Assembly (NCBI GenBank): GCA_021200415.1
Contig: JAJQGO010000026.1
Location: forward strand, 50,571-114,570
DNA: 64,000 bases
Direction of reading: 5' to 3'
Source: Ruminococcus sp.
GTDB taxonomy: Bacteria > Bacillota > Clostridia > Oscillospirales > Ruminococcaceae
Below the pieces are notes generated by a model. That model saw only the letters and a program-made list of their open reading frames with translations, made no database searches and had not been told where the DNA came from. Both the position numbers and the translations under genes were made by a program. This document shows, piece by piece, positions 35,042-44,900 of the stretch. Positions within the stretch are counted from its first letter, which is position 1, and each line of letters begins with the position of its first letter.

Positions 35042-36325
35042 ATGAAACCAAATGAGCTTATAGAAAAAATCAGCGGAGGAGAGCTTGATTCTCAGCTGGA
35101 GCTTCTCTACGGCAGCTCCCCTGCCGACCTTGAATCTCAGCGAAGCAGATATATAGCGGCAGTCAGAGAGTTTATGAGAATCTATCCCGAACGTGACGAT
35201 GTGCATATTTTTTCGGCTTCGGGCAGAACCGAAATAGGCGGAAATCATACCGACCACCAGCACGGCTGCGTTCTTGCGGCAGCTGTAAATCTGGACGTAA
35301 TCGCAGTCGTTTCCTTTCACCGTGACGGCGTTATTCGTCTGAAATCATCGGGTCACAAGCAGAATCACGTGGATCTGTCCGACCTGAACGCCAAGCCGTG
35401 GGAAAAAGGAACCTCCAACGCCATGATTCGCGGAATTGCCGCAAAATTTGCGGAAATGGGCGTTAAAATGGACGGCTTCGACGCATATACAACCTCGGAC
35501 GTTCTCGGCGGCAGCGGACTTTCATCGTCGGCGGCATTTGAGGTTCTCGTGGGAACTGTCATCGACAAGCACTACAACGAGGGCAGGGCAGGAGCTGTTG
35601 AAATCGCGAAAATAGGTCAGTTTGCCGAAAACGTCTACTTCGGCAAGGGCAGCGGACTTATGGATCAGATGGTAAGCTCTGTGGGCGGATTCGTCTTTAT
35701 TGATTTTCACGATACGGAAAATCCCGTAATTCACAGGCACAGCTTCGATTTCGGCAGGGCAGGCTACAGCCTCTGCATTACCGACACAAAGGGAAGTCAT
35801 TCCGACCTTACGGAGGATTATGTCGCCGTCCCCACCGAAATGAAAAGCGTTGCTCAGCAATTCGGGAAGGAGTTTCTGCGCGATGTCAGCGAGGAGGAGT
35901 TTTACTCCGCTTTGCCGAAGCTCCGTGAAAAATGCTCGGATCGGGCAATTCTCAGAGCAGCCCACTTCTTCGGTGAAAACAGAAGAGCCGCGCAGGAGGC
36001 TGAGGCTCTTTCGGCAGGCGATATTGACAGGTTCCTTGAAATCGTGCGCTGCTCGGGGGATTCCTCCGCAAGCCTCCTCCAGAATCTCTATTCCGTCCGC
36101 AAGCCGACTAATCAGGAAATCCCCCTTGCCATAATGATGAGCAAGCGCATTCTCGGAGGGCGCGGAGCTGTGAGAGTTCACGGGGGCGGCTTCGCAGGTA
36201 CGATTCAGGCTTTCGTTCCCACGGACACGGCGGAGGAATATTCCCGTGAAATGAACCGCATTTTCGGAGAGGACAGCTGCCATATCCTGAGAATCAGACC
36301 TGTCGGCGGAATTGAAATTGTATGA
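35042..36325 (+). CDS. galK: Galactokinase
   Basis: The chosen start (35042) follows GGGGAGA at the end of the hydrogenase gene. The 427-residue GHMP kinase has 'SASGRTEIGGNHTDHQHG' for galactose binding, the ATP loop 'LGGSGLSSSAAFEVLVG' and 'RVHGGGFAGTIQAFVP'. It phosphorylates galactose at C1, the entry to the Leloir pathway. Its TGA overlaps the start of galT (ATGA), so the two are coupled. Galactose could come from pectin side chains or galactomannan broken down by the secreted enzymes. Confidence 0.96.
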   Translation: MKPNELIEKISGGELDSQLELLYGSSPADLESQRSRYIAAVREFMRIYPERDDVHIFSASGRTEIGGNHTDHQHGCVLAAAVNLDVIAVVSFHRDGVIRLKSSGHKQNHVDLSDLNAKPWEKGTSNAMIRGIAAKFAEMGVKMDGFDAYTTSDVLGGSGLSSSAAFEVLVGTVIDKHYNEGRAGAVEIAKIGQFAENVYFGKGSGLMDQMVSSVGGFVFIDFHDTENPVIHRHSFDFGRAGYSLCITDTKGSHSDLTEDYVAVPTEMKSVAQQFGKEFLRDVSEEEFYSALPKLREKCSDRAILRAAHFFGENRRAAQEAEALSAGDIDRFLEIVRCSGDSSASLLQNLYSVRKPTNQEIPLAIMMSKRILGGRGAVRVHGGGFAGTIQAFVPTDTAEEYSREMNRIFGEDSCHILRIRPVGGIEIV

Positions 36326-37836
36326 ACGGAGAATGCAGAATGATTTATAAATACGCTCAAAAGCTTATTGATTACGGGCTGGCAAAGTCCCTTATCGCTC
36401 CGGAGGACGTTTTCGTTGTGCGAAATCAGCTCATGGACGCCCTCATGCTCACCGACTGGGTATCCCCTGCGCCCGACGGAGAAATGCCCGATATTGACGA
36501 AATACTTGCACGCCTTACGGATTACGCCTGCGAAAACAATATCATCGGGGACACCACGGCTTCACGAGATTTGTTCGACACGAAGCTTATGGGGATTCTC
36601 ACTCCGATTCCTCACGAGGTTATCGGAAGATTCATCAGCCTCTACAACAGGGAGTCCCCGAAGGCGGCAACCGACTGGTATTACGACTACAACAAAAACG
36701 TCAACTACGTTCGCAGCGGACGTATCGCCAAGGATCTGAAATGGCAGTACGAGTCGGAATACGGCACCCTTGATATTACCATCAACCGCTCCAAGCCGGA
36801 AAAGGATCCCCGTGATATTGCGGCTGCACGCTCGCAGAAAAACGCAGCCTATCCGAAATGTCAGCTCTGCCCCGAAAACGCCGGCTATGCGGGACGTCAG
36901 GATCACCCTGCAAGGCAGAATCTCCGGCCGATTCCAATGACGGTAAACGGCGAGAACTGGCAGCTTCAGTATTCCCCCTACGGCTACTACAACGAGCATT
37001 GCATTGTTTTCAACGAAAAGCACGTCCCAATGAAAATCGACAGCGCAGTCTTCGAAAAGCTGTTTGACGTGATTGATTTTCTCCCCCATTATTTTATCGG
37101 CTCGAATGCCGATTTGCCGATTGTCGGCGGCTCGATTCTCACGCACGAGCATTTTCAGGGGGGAAATTATACCTTCGCTATGGCAAAGGCTCCTGTGGAA
37201 ACGCCGTTCCCGATGGAGAGCTTCCCGGACGTCAGCGCAGGCATTGTTAAATGGCCCATGTCGGTAATTCGTCTGCGCAGCATGAACCGCAGGGAGCTTG
37301 CCGATGCAGGCACGTATATTCTCGACAGGTGGAGAGGCTACAGCGATCCGCAGCTGGGAATTTTTTCGGAAACGGACGGAACTCCCCACAACACGGTAAC
37401 TCCCATTGCACGCATGAACGGCGATTTTTACGAATGCGACATTGTCCTGAGGAACAACCGAACCTCCGATGAGCTGCCCCTTGGTATCTTTCACCCTAAC
37501 CCCTCCCTCCATCACATAAAAAAGGAAAATATCGGACTGATTGAGGTTATGGGGCTTGCCGTTCTTCCGGCAAGGCTTGCTTCGGAGCTTGAAATCCTCA
37601 AAACGGCTATGCTTGAGGGAGCGGAGCTTTCTTCAGATTCCGCAACGGCGGCTCATGCTCCTTGGGCGGAGGATATTCTCAAACGCCACAGGGATTTCTC
37701 CCCCGAAAACGCAGATGAAATACTGCGTCGGGAGGTGGGAGCTGTCTTTGAACAGGTTCTTTGCGACGCGGGCGTCTTTAAGCGTAACGCCGACGGAATG
37801 AATGGATTCAGAAGATTTATCGGGATTCTGAAATAA
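36322..37836 (+). CDS. galT: UDP-glucose--hexose-1-phosphate uridylyltransferase, class II
   Basis: 504 residues of the Firmicutes-type (class II) GalT family, with 'HFIGSNADLPIVGGSILTHEHFQGG' holding the active-site His region and 'FNEKHVPMKI' earlier. It exchanges UMP between UDP-glucose and galactose-1-phosphate. Two starts are possible: the ATG overlapping the galK stop (36322) or the one 18 nt later after GGAG. No galE or aldose epimerase follows; a terminator lies 5 nt after the stop. Confidence 0.95.
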   Translation: MNGECRMIYKYAQKLIDYGLAKSLIAPEDVFVVRNQLMDALMLTDWVSPAPDGEMPDIDEILARLTDYACENNIIGDTTASRDLFDTKLMGILTPIPHEVIGRFISLYNRESPKAATDWYYDYNKNVNYVRSGRIAKDLKWQYESEYGTLDITINRSKPEKDPRDIAAARSQKNAAYPKCQLCPENAGYAGRQDHPARQNLRPIPMTVNGENWQLQYSPYGYYNEHCIVFNEKHVPMKIDSAVFEKLFDVIDFLPHYFIGSNADLPIVGGSILTHEHFQGGNYTFAMAKAPVETPFPMESFPDVSAGIVKWPMSVIRLRSMNRRELADAGTYILDRWRGYSDPQLGIFSETDGTPHNTVTPIARMNGDFYECDIVLRNNRTSDELPLGIFHPNPSLHHIKKENIGLIEVMGLAVLPARLASELEILKTAMLEGAELSSDSATAAHAPWAEDILKRHRDFSPENADEILRREVGAVFEQVLCDAGVFKRNADGMNGFRRFIGILK

Positions 37837-37840
37837 TATA

Positions 37841-37877
37841 AGGCTGCATCGCAGATTCATGTGCGGTGCAGCCTTTT
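37841..37877. terminator. Terminator after galT, also serving the minus-strand gene
   Basis: Stem aggctgca/tgcagcct with inner gcatcgcagattcatgtgcggtgc pairing and a T5 run; the two genes on either side converge on it. Confidence 0.85.
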
Positions 37878-37888
37878 TCGGCGGATAT

Positions 37889-38452
37889 TTATTTGTCGTC
37901 CGACACTGAGTAATCGTCAACATGGATAACGGAGTCGTCCTCGGGCGGCTTCTTGCTTCGCAGAAATTCAAGGGCAATGAGGGCAATTCCGCCAACGAGG
38001 AGTATTATTCCCACAGCCTTTACTATAAATGAACCAACATTTACGGGATTCGTGATGAGGAAAAGTCCGCATACAACCAGCAGAACCGATGAAACTGCGG
38101 AGGAAATCCAGCGCTTAGGATTGAGCCTTCTTTTTTCAATTGCGCTGAAAAATCCGTCCACGCCCGACAGGAGAAACAGGATTCCCAGAATAATCGGCAC
38201 GCCGATTCCGACAAACCTCGGGAAAACAATAAGCGCAAAGCCAATGCAAATCTCAACAATCGCCTTTGGAATTGATGTTGCGTACGTTCCCCGTGAGATG
38301 CCCAGAGCCATACTTATGATGCTGTAGATAATCAGCGCGGCTCCCGCAAAGTAGAAGAGTCCCGAAAGAAGCTTCGGCAGAAAGAGTACGAAAATTCCTG
38401 CCACGAGAAGAACGATTCCTTTCACATATGAGTCAATTTTTATTTTTTTCAA
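37889..38452 (-). CDS. DUF308/HdeD-like membrane protein
   Basis: A small integral membrane protein of about 187 residues with six hydrophobic helices in three pairs, matching the DUF308 (HdeD) family, and a cytoplasmic tail rich in Asp. The track starts at a GTG only 2 nt from AGGAG; the TTG at 38452 (LKKIKIDSYVKG) is better spaced and is preferred. Function is unknown; HdeD in E. coli is tied to acid resistance. It follows the transglutaminase gene closely and may be the last gene of that operon. Confidence 0.8.
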   Translation of the reverse strand: MKKIKIDSYVKGIVLLVAGIFVLFLPKLLSGLFYFAGAALIIYSIISMALGISRGTYATSIPKAIVEICIGFALIVFPRFVGIGVPIILGILFLLSGVDGFFSAIEKRRLNPKRWISSAVSSVLLVVCGLFLITNPVNVGSFIVKAVGIILLVGGIALIALEFLRSKKPPEDDSVIHVDDYSVSDDK

Positions 38453-38463
38453 AGCTATCACTC

Positions 38464-41184
38464 CTAAAAAAGTACGGGAATTATTTTAAGGTAAAGCCTG
38501 CGGAAGAAGCCGATATTTTTGTTTATATTTTCGGCAAGCTCTTCAGTAAATTCAAGAGCCTTCTTTACATCCTCGCCGCTCAGGTCGCTGCCGCCGAAGC
38601 TGCCCTCAAGAGCGCAGCTCATGAAGCTTATGAACTCCCCCGAACCGCAGTATTCCGGAACAAGAAATCTCTCGGCATATTCGGCAAAATCCGAATAGAG
38701 CATACCGCCTCTTTTTATTTTAATGGCGGCAAGGAGCTTTTCAACGTAGCCGTACATAGCTGAAACGCGGCTTCTGTTTGTTCCCTTGGCAAACCTTTTC
38801 CGTCTTGCTTTTATTATAATACATCTCCGCAAATAAATCAACAGTACAATCAAAATTAAAGCTGCCGCTGCCGCAAGGACTGCGATATTCGTTCGGCTTA
38901 TGCCGCTCTCGCCGCTGCCGTCGCCAAGACCTATGCCGTTATTTTGTTCATCCGTCGATTCTGTCTGTGATGCAGCTGCCGTTACGGATACAGTGCTGCT
39001 CTCGGAGCTGCTTTCAGCCGATGTGATTTCCTGCGTGCTTTCGGACGATTCCGATGCAGCCTCGGATGTCGTTTCCGTTGTGTTGCTTTGGGTTGTTTCG
39101 TCTGTAGCTGATTCCGTTTCCTCGGTATTGCTTATGCTGCTGCTTGTATACCCCTCGGTAAATTCAAAGGGAACCCAGCCGTAACCGTCAAGGTAGACCT
39201 CCGCCCATGCGTGGCTTCGGTTGTCCTGAACATTGATTGTATACGTTCCGTCACTGTTTTCGGTGTCCTCATTGAAATCGTCCCCGACAACAACATATCC
39301 CGTGGCATATCGTGCGGGAATCCCTGCCATACGTGCAAGAATTACTCCCGCGGTGGCGTAATGAACGCAGTAGCCCTCATGATTTTCCAAAAGGAAGTAG
39401 CTTACAAAATCACGGTTTGAGGGCGTTTCCCCCGGGGACAGGGTATAATCCGCCATAGAGGCAATTCGTTCACGTATTTCGTCCAGAACGGCAAGCTTCT
39501 CCGCAGCTGTTTCAGCCTCTGAGGCTGAATCGAGAATATCCGCAAAGGCTTCACGAACATCGTCCATATCTTCATTTTCGGGAACCTGCAAATAATTTTT
39601 GTACACAAAGCTTCGGTAGTTGCTTTCAAGGAGGAACGTCAGAACAAGCTCGCCGTCAGACGTGGCATTGCACTGACGCAGCGAATCCATGCTCAGCGTG
39701 GTGCTGAATCCGAAGCCCTCCGAAGCGTCAACTCCGTTTTCCTCGCAGAAGCCGCTTATCATCTGACGAAGCGTTTCATCGGAAATATCGTCCGCCGTGC
39801 AGCCGATAATGCTTTCGGTTTCGAGATATTGGGCGATTTCCTCCGTATCGACAGCCGTGAATTTGTAGGAATACTCGCTTTCATCGTCCTCTTTGGAGCT
39901 TACAAGGGTATCGTTTATGTATTCCATATCGCCGTAATTATTCGTGCCGTAGGGAGCATAGCTCTTGTTCTTTTTGCGCTTTGCCTCAATCCAGACGGTT
40001 ATATCGGAGCTGTCGGGTAAAAGCCTCTCCGAAATTATATGGGGATAATCCTGCGGATATATTTCAAATTCGCTGAAATAGTCAAAAAGCCCGCTGCTGT
40101 TTTTGTAGACGGGATTTTTCAGCACCTGCCATTCGTTGTCGCCGTAAACCGAGCCTGTGTAGCCCTTGAGATACACAGCTCCGTCGCATTTTTTATCAAA
40201 GGTCGCCGTTATATCCGTAACGTTCTTGTATTTTATATGATCTACATTTCCAAGCTTGTGGCTTTCGAGGCTGAACGTGAAGCCGAGGGCTTCGGTGAGG
40301 TCCGAGATGCTCGATGAAAAGTCGTCCATGCTGAACGAGTTCACAGCCTCCTTTATATCGACACGCTTCTGATTTAGGCTGTCGCTGCGCTCATAGCCGG
40401 CAGCGTTCATAACTGCGAGAGCTGCGGCAGCGGCTGCGGCAATGGTAAAAATCATGCCCAGAGCGCATTTTTCTGTTACCTTGAAGCGCATTTGCCTTTT
40501 CGGAAAGAATGCGTCGCCCCTGCGGGCAAATCCGCCGTTTCCGCCGTAATATTCCCCTGCGTCAACGATAAACATTGACGCATTCGCAAACCAGTAGGCA
40601 ACTGTAAGAATCCCCCAGAACACGGGAATATTTATGCCGTTGTAGAGTCCGATTTCGATGATGGGGAATGTAAAAATCATAACTACAAGCGGATTCGTAC
40701 GGCTTATTGTAAAGGTGTATATTACAATTGCCAGCAGCCAGATGCAGAAAATATAAAATACCGTCGTGCAATAGACCTCATTGTCGGGGTCGAGGAGCTT
40801 ATAATAGCTTATTTCCGTGTGATGGGAAACGCTGTAGATAATATTGTAGACATATTTAAAGCCGTCCGTAACGGCTTCGGCGAATCTGAACAGAGCCGCG
40901 GCAAACAGGACAAATGAGCCTCCCGCAAGCCACAGGGATTTTTTTCCTGAAAGGGCTGTCCCGATGTGAACAGCCGAGAAAATCAGCGCGGCTGCAATTA
41001 CAGCTCCGGTGCTGTAGCTTGTGTCGAACATATCAAGAAAGGACATGATAACGGACACAAATCCGATTATGGCAATCAGGACGGATTCGGGCTTTCTGAA
41101 ATCACGTCTGTTCTTTTTTAGGGACATTGAGATACTGTCGCAGATAACAATGCCGCTGAAATTTTTATTTTTTTTGCTTTTCAT
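38464..41184 (-). CDS. Membrane-bound transglutaminase-like protein (TgpA family)
   Basis: 906 residues. The N-terminal 200 residues hold several membrane helices; a long extracytoplasmic region includes a transglutaminase domain with the catalytic Cys in 'HEGYCVHYATAGVILARMAG', and His/Asp in 'NRSHAWAEVYLDGYGWVPFE'. A Ser/Thr/Glu-rich stretch of about 80 residues and another membrane helix precede a cytoplasmic C-terminal domain (DUF4129-like). MoxR-DUF58-transglutaminase genes form a conserved trio, here in order; the trio is thought to act on envelope proteins, but no reaction is proven. The start has only a weak GAGG. Confidence 0.9.
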   Translation of the reverse strand: MKSKKNKNFSGIVICDSISMSLKKNRRDFRKPESVLIAIIGFVSVIMSFLDMFDTSYSTGAVIAAALIFSAVHIGTALSGKKSLWLAGGSFVLFAAALFRFAEAVTDGFKYVYNIIYSVSHHTEISYYKLLDPDNEVYCTTVFYIFCIWLLAIVIYTFTISRTNPLVVMIFTFPIIEIGLYNGINIPVFWGILTVAYWFANASMFIVDAGEYYGGNGGFARRGDAFFPKRQMRFKVTEKCALGMIFTIAAAAAAALAVMNAAGYERSDSLNQKRVDIKEAVNSFSMDDFSSSISDLTEALGFTFSLESHKLGNVDHIKYKNVTDITATFDKKCDGAVYLKGYTGSVYGDNEWQVLKNPVYKNSSGLFDYFSEFEIYPQDYPHIISERLLPDSSDITVWIEAKRKKNKSYAPYGTNNYGDMEYINDTLVSSKEDDESEYSYKFTAVDTEEIAQYLETESIIGCTADDISDETLRQMISGFCEENGVDASEGFGFSTTLSMDSLRQCNATSDGELVLTFLLESNYRSFVYKNYLQVPENEDMDDVREAFADILDSASEAETAAEKLAVLDEIRERIASMADYTLSPGETPSNRDFVSYFLLENHEGYCVHYATAGVILARMAGIPARYATGYVVVGDDFNEDTENSDGTYTINVQDNRSHAWAEVYLDGYGWVPFEFTEGYTSSSISNTEETESATDETTQSNTTETTSEAASESSESTQEITSAESSSESSTVSVTAAASQTESTDEQNNGIGLGDGSGESGISRTNIAVLAAAAALILIVLLIYLRRCIIIKARRKRFAKGTNRSRVSAMYGYVEKLLAAIKIKRGGMLYSDFAEYAERFLVPEYCGSGEFISFMSCALEGSFGGSDLSGEDVKKALEFTEELAENINKNIGFFRRLYLKIIPVLF

Positions 41185-41206
41185 ATTGTATCCTCAGATT
41201 TCAGAA

Positions 41207-42400
41207 TCAAAGCTCAATATCCTTGACGGACGATGAGATTCTGCCTATTACAACGGGAGTAACGCTCAGCGAGGGGCAGCAGTCACGGGCAATTTCAGCT
41301 GAAGCCTCGTCCTTGACGACAACAACGGCATTTTTAATTTCAGAGCTGATTTCTCTGTCGATATAATCAAAAGCCTTTTTATCCTGCTCCGCAGTTATGA
41401 AGGTAAAGGAGGTGAAGCTCTTTTCAACGCATTCCGGAAGAAATTCCTCCGGCGGACGAAAGCTCAGATCATCTCCGAGTGAAACAAGCAGCTCGGAAAC
41501 TGCCTCGGAAAGGGATTCTCCGCTGTCAACACGGCGCTGGACAAAGCACGACTCCGAAGCGCTGTAATAGATGATCGTATGCGCTCTTTCGTTTTCAATC
41601 AGAAACTGGGACAGGGATACAAGCGCCTCTATGAGCGTATCGTATATGGGCAGTGTATATTCTGAATTTTCAGAGCAGCGGAGGTTGAGGAAAAGAGCCG
41701 TGCGCGAATCTATAGGCATACCGAAATCCTTGACAATCAGCTCGTCGCTTTTGCTGCTCAGCTTCCAGTGAACACGGTTGAGCTTATCGCCGTCAACAAA
41801 TCCGCGCAGGTCGAAAATTTCGGACGGATCGTCGCCTGTCCTGTGTTCGGAGAAAGCGGTGCTTTCATCGCTGCTCATGTCGCAGCTGCCAGGACAGGCT
41901 CTTATGCTGTGCCCCTCCGGAAGAATTACAATATCATCGCCGATATTTTTGCCTATGCGGAATTTGAAAATTCTCAGGGGGTCGTAGATGTTGATTTCCG
42001 CCGTGCTGATATTTATTATGCCGCAGAATTTGGATTCCAGCTGAAACGTCATAAGCTGACTGTTCCGCTGCTGTATGGGGAAGTGGATTTCAAAATAATT
42101 TATCTGATTGTTGAAAATGTTATAGTATTCGATAAAGGCTTCAGCCTTGGCAACAGGAAATATGCTGCGGTTTGAAATGCTGAGCTGAATATCGAAAGGC
42201 TCGTTCTTTGCGGCAGTTGTTTCCTTTACGTTCAGGCTGACGGTAATGAGCTTTTTTGTAATCAGCGTCATGATGAACATCAGCACGGGCAGGGCGATTA
42301 CAACTATCAGCAGCACGAGGGAGAAATCCCAGACGTACAGGACGTAGAACGCCGCGCTTATGACGATAAGGAAAATAAACATAAATTTTACAGAAGTCAT
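41207..42400 (-). CDS. DUF58 domain protein
   Basis: 397 residues: two membrane helices near the N-terminus, a beta-rich region, then the DUF58 core 'GDDPSEIFDLRGFVDGDKLNRVHWKLSSKSDELIVKDF', which resembles a von Willebrand A-like fold. It is the standard partner of MoxR ATPases, probably linking the ATPase to the membrane transglutaminase. It starts 6 nt after the moxR stop. Confidence 0.92.
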   Translation of the reverse strand: MTSVKFMFIFLIVISAAFYVLYVWDFSLVLLIVVIALPVLMFIMTLITKKLITVSLNVKETTAAKNEPFDIQLSISNRSIFPVAKAEAFIEYYNIFNNQINYFEIHFPIQQRNSQLMTFQLESKFCGIINISTAEINIYDPLRIFKFRIGKNIGDDIVILPEGHSIRACPGSCDMSSDESTAFSEHRTGDDPSEIFDLRGFVDGDKLNRVHWKLSSKSDELIVKDFGMPIDSRTALFLNLRCSENSEYTLPIYDTLIEALVSLSQFLIENERAHTIIYYSASESCFVQRRVDSGESLSEAVSELLVSLGDDLSFRPPEEFLPECVEKSFTSFTFITAEQDKKAFDYIDREISSEIKNAVVVVKDEASAEIARDCCPSLSVTPVVIGRISSSVKDIEL

Positions 42401-42406
42401 TTTATA

Positions 42407-43366
42407 TCACTTAATTTTCGGTAAGGGCGTATTGCTTATGATGTCAGAAATTATATCCGCAGCCGACTTATTGGCAAGCTTTGCCTTGGAATTGAGAATT
42501 ATCCTATGCTCAAAAACGTCGCGGCAGATATACACAACATCGTCGGGAATTATATAGCTGCGTCCCATAGCGAGAGCGATTCCCTTTGAAATCTGCATAA
42601 GTGCGAGAGTTCCGCGGGGACTTACGCCAAGCTTCAGAAGCGGATGATTTCTTGTTGCGGCGGAAAGGCTGACTATATACTCATAGATACGGTCGTCGGC
42701 ATATACGGAATCAACAGCGCTGCGGAGCTGCATAATAGTGCCTGCGTCGGCAACGGCTCTTATGCTGTCAATTGGATTTGCGCTGCTTTTTGATTTCAGG
42801 ATTGCTATTTCCCCCTCATGGTCGGGGTAACCCATGCTAAGCTTAATCATGAAGCGGTCAAGCTGGGAATCGGGAAGATTATGCGTGCCGGCAGAGCCGA
42901 TAGGATTCTGAGTTGCGATAACGGTATACGGCTCGGGCAGCTTATATGTTACACCGTCAACGGTAATGCTTTTTTCCTCCATAAGCTCAAGAAGCGCCGA
43001 CTGTGTTTTGCTTGAGGTACGGTTAATTTCGTCCGCAAGAAAGAGATTACAGAATGCCACACCGGGGCGGAACTCAAACTTTCCGGTCATTTTGTTGCAG
43101 ACGGAAAATCCCGTAATATCGGACGGCAGAACATCAGGCGTGAACTGCATTCTGTTATGCTCCAGCGACAATGCTCTTGAAAAGGCGAGGGCAAGAGTTG
43201 TTTTGCCGACTCCGGGAATATCCTCAATGAGAATGTGCCCCTTGCAGAGAATCGCAAGCAGAACCTTGATAATCACAGTATCCTTGCCCACAACGGCTTT
43301 TTTTACCTCTGAAATTATATTATTGATTTGATTTGTATAGATTGATGTATTCATTGCTTGCTCCAA
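42407..43366 (-). CDS. MoxR family AAA+ ATPase
   Basis: 319 residues. Walker A is 'IEDIPGVGKTTLALAFSRAL', Walker B 'NLFLADEINRTSSKTQSALLELMEE', and sensor and arginine residues follow in 'VIATQNPIGSAGTHNLPDSQLDRFMIKLSMGYPD'. MoxR ATPases act as chaperones for metal-centre or envelope protein maturation. It opens the moxR-DUF58-transglutaminase-DUF308 operon, with a promoter at 43394. Confidence 0.94.
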   Translation of the reverse strand: MEQAMNTSIYTNQINNIISEVKKAVVGKDTVIIKVLLAILCKGHILIEDIPGVGKTTLALAFSRALSLEHNRMQFTPDVLPSDITGFSVCNKMTGKFEFRPGVAFCNLFLADEINRTSSKTQSALLELMEEKSITVDGVTYKLPEPYTVIATQNPIGSAGTHNLPDSQLDRFMIKLSMGYPDHEGEIAILKSKSSANPIDSIRAVADAGTIMQLRSAVDSVYADDRIYEYIVSLSAATRNHPLLKLGVSPRGTLALMQISKGIALAMGRSYIIPDDVVYICRDVFEHRIILNSKAKLANKSAADIISDIISNTPLPKIK

Positions 43367-43393
43367 TCAAAAATGTTGTATGATTACTTTGTA

Positions 43394-43422
43394 ATTATAC
43401 CATTTTATTTGAAATAATGCAA
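43394..43422 (-). promoter_or_regulatory. Promoter of the moxR operon
   Basis: On minus: TTGCAT, 17 nt, TATAAT with TGG before it. Confidence 0.65.
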
Positions 43423-43448
43423 CAGGAAATATTGTCGTGGAAATGCAA

Positions 43449-43480
43449 AATAAAAAACAGCACCCTGCGTTTGCGCAAGA
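43449..43480 (-). terminator. Terminator after the zinc-ribbon gene
   Basis: On minus: cagcatcttgcgc, loop aaac, gcagggtgctg with one mismatch, then TTTTTTATT. Confidence 0.8.
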
Positions 43481-43492
43481 TGCTGTGTTGCT

Positions 43493-44656
43493 TTAATCAT
43501 CTGTACCAAGATGCTCCGCTCCCCTGAGCTTTTGATTTTCGTTTAAAAATGCTGTTCTTATGTTTTTAATTTGCTGCGTGAAGAAGTCAATCTGCTGCTG
43601 TAATTCATCTCTTTTAACACGAAGCGCTCTGTTTTGCACGAATCCCAAAACTGCCGCAGCTGCGAAGATAATGCCCCATACGATCGATGAACCACCGTCG
43701 CCGAATAAGAAAAATCCGAGTGCCAGAATTATACCAATAACCATCAGTGCCTTGAAAAACGACATTTTCCCCTGAACAGACTTTTTTTCGGCAACTAAAT
43801 CCTTATACACCTGCGCACGCTGAGGGTCAACAGGTGAATCCTTATCATAAAAAAGCTTTTCTCCATCTCCGGAAATATAAAGTGTGTTAACACCCGAGCC
43901 GTATGTAACTTTAATCTTATGCATCGCCGCCAGAACCTTTGTAGATTTATCAACCTCCATATTGCAGTTCCCGCTGATATTGAGATTGCGATATTTTCTA
44001 TTGCCGATTTGCTTGATTGCGCTATTCTTCAAGGCTTCCTCCATATCCGGACGAACATATTTATCCATAAGCTCCGAGTCAGGACGGGTAAACTTCAATG
44101 TGGTGGCACTAAGCGGAATTTCCAGACTTTCCACGTCCACCAATACGCCGTTTTTGTAAGGTGAATACATTTTATCAATTACAAAATCATAATCCCTGTA
44201 GCCCGAAACGATTCGTTCAAATTCTCCACGAACGTTACCGCTGACAGTTGACCAGTTTGTTTCAACAACCTGATTTTTACTGCCGTTGCTGTCCTTATAT
44301 GTTCGGGTATTGTCATTGCCAATATCGCAAAGATAGTCGGACGTGCCGTTTGCGTGATAATAATACGCAGGAACGAAAAGATATTCCGCAGAGGTTATTT
44401 CAGACGCGCTTAGAACATCAAGAGGTGCTGCTTCGTTTGATGTCAGATACTTGACAACGACCTCGTGCAGTCTTTTTGACGACGCTTTAAATGGCACGCC
44501 GCTTATGACATTCTCTGTTTTCGCAAGCTCCTGACATTCCTTCAGGCTCTCGATTACATAGGATGTTCCGCAATATTCGCATTTTCCCGTGGGTTTGTTC
44601 AGATTATCAATAGACGCACCGCAGCTTTGGCAGGTGTAGCTTTTTACAACAGGCAT
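43493..44656 (-). CDS. Zinc-ribbon protein with two membrane helices, function unknown
   Basis: The start is set at the Met at 44656, preceded by GGAGAGGAG (387 residues). The N-terminus has a rubredoxin-like zinc ribbon 'CQSCGASIDNLNKPTGKCEYC'. The middle 200 residues are soluble and unassigned; a pair of hydrophobic helices lies at about 310-350, followed by a predicted coiled coil. I recognise no enzymatic motif. Such proteins are often paired with membrane stress or protein-quality systems, but nothing here proves that. It is monocistronic and divergent from the Wzz-like gene. Confidence 0.8.
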   Translation of the reverse strand: MPVVKSYTCQSCGASIDNLNKPTGKCEYCGTSYVIESLKECQELAKTENVISGVPFKASSKRLHEVVVKYLTSNEAAPLDVLSASEITSAEYLFVPAYYYHANGTSDYLCDIGNDNTRTYKDSNGSKNQVVETNWSTVSGNVRGEFERIVSGYRDYDFVIDKMYSPYKNGVLVDVESLEIPLSATTLKFTRPDSELMDKYVRPDMEEALKNSAIKQIGNRKYRNLNISGNCNMEVDKSTKVLAAMHKIKVTYGSGVNTLYISGDGEKLFYDKDSPVDPQRAQVYKDLVAEKKSVQGKMSFFKALMVIGIILALGFFLFGDGGSSIVWGIIFAAAAVLGFVQNRALRVKRDELQQQIDFFTQQIKNIRTAFLNENQKLRGAEHLGTDD

Positions 44657-44701
44657 ATTTTCATACTCCTCTCCTATATTCATAAATCGCCTTATATTTA
44701 C

Positions 44702-44729
44702 ATTATATCACTTTTTTTACTATTGTCAA
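44702..44729 (-). promoter_or_regulatory. Promoter of the zinc-ribbon gene
   Basis: On minus: TTGACA, 16 nt, TATAAT with GTGA before the -10. Confidence 0.7.
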
Positions 44730-44803
44730 GCTTTTTCCAACAGCACCCCCAATTTTCCAATCCTACGTCAAAAAAGAAATATCTGTAACTTTTTTCATAA
44801 TGC

Positions 44804-44832
44804 TTTACAATTTTGAAGATTTGTGATATAAT
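44804..44832 (+). promoter_or_regulatory. Promoter of the Wzz-like gene
   Basis: TTTACA, 17 nt, TATAAT, preceded by TGTGA. Confidence 0.75.
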
Positions 44833-44900
44833 AGGATCCATGGCGGCTACACGCTATGTATTTTCATGTATTTTCAATTTATTTTATAATGGAGGGCAAA

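Noticed and set aside
35522-36283. 253-aa minus-strand ORF
   Set aside because: Antisense to galK with no family resemblance.
36562-37515. 317-aa minus-strand ORF
   Set aside because: Antisense to galT, which is clearly the coding frame.
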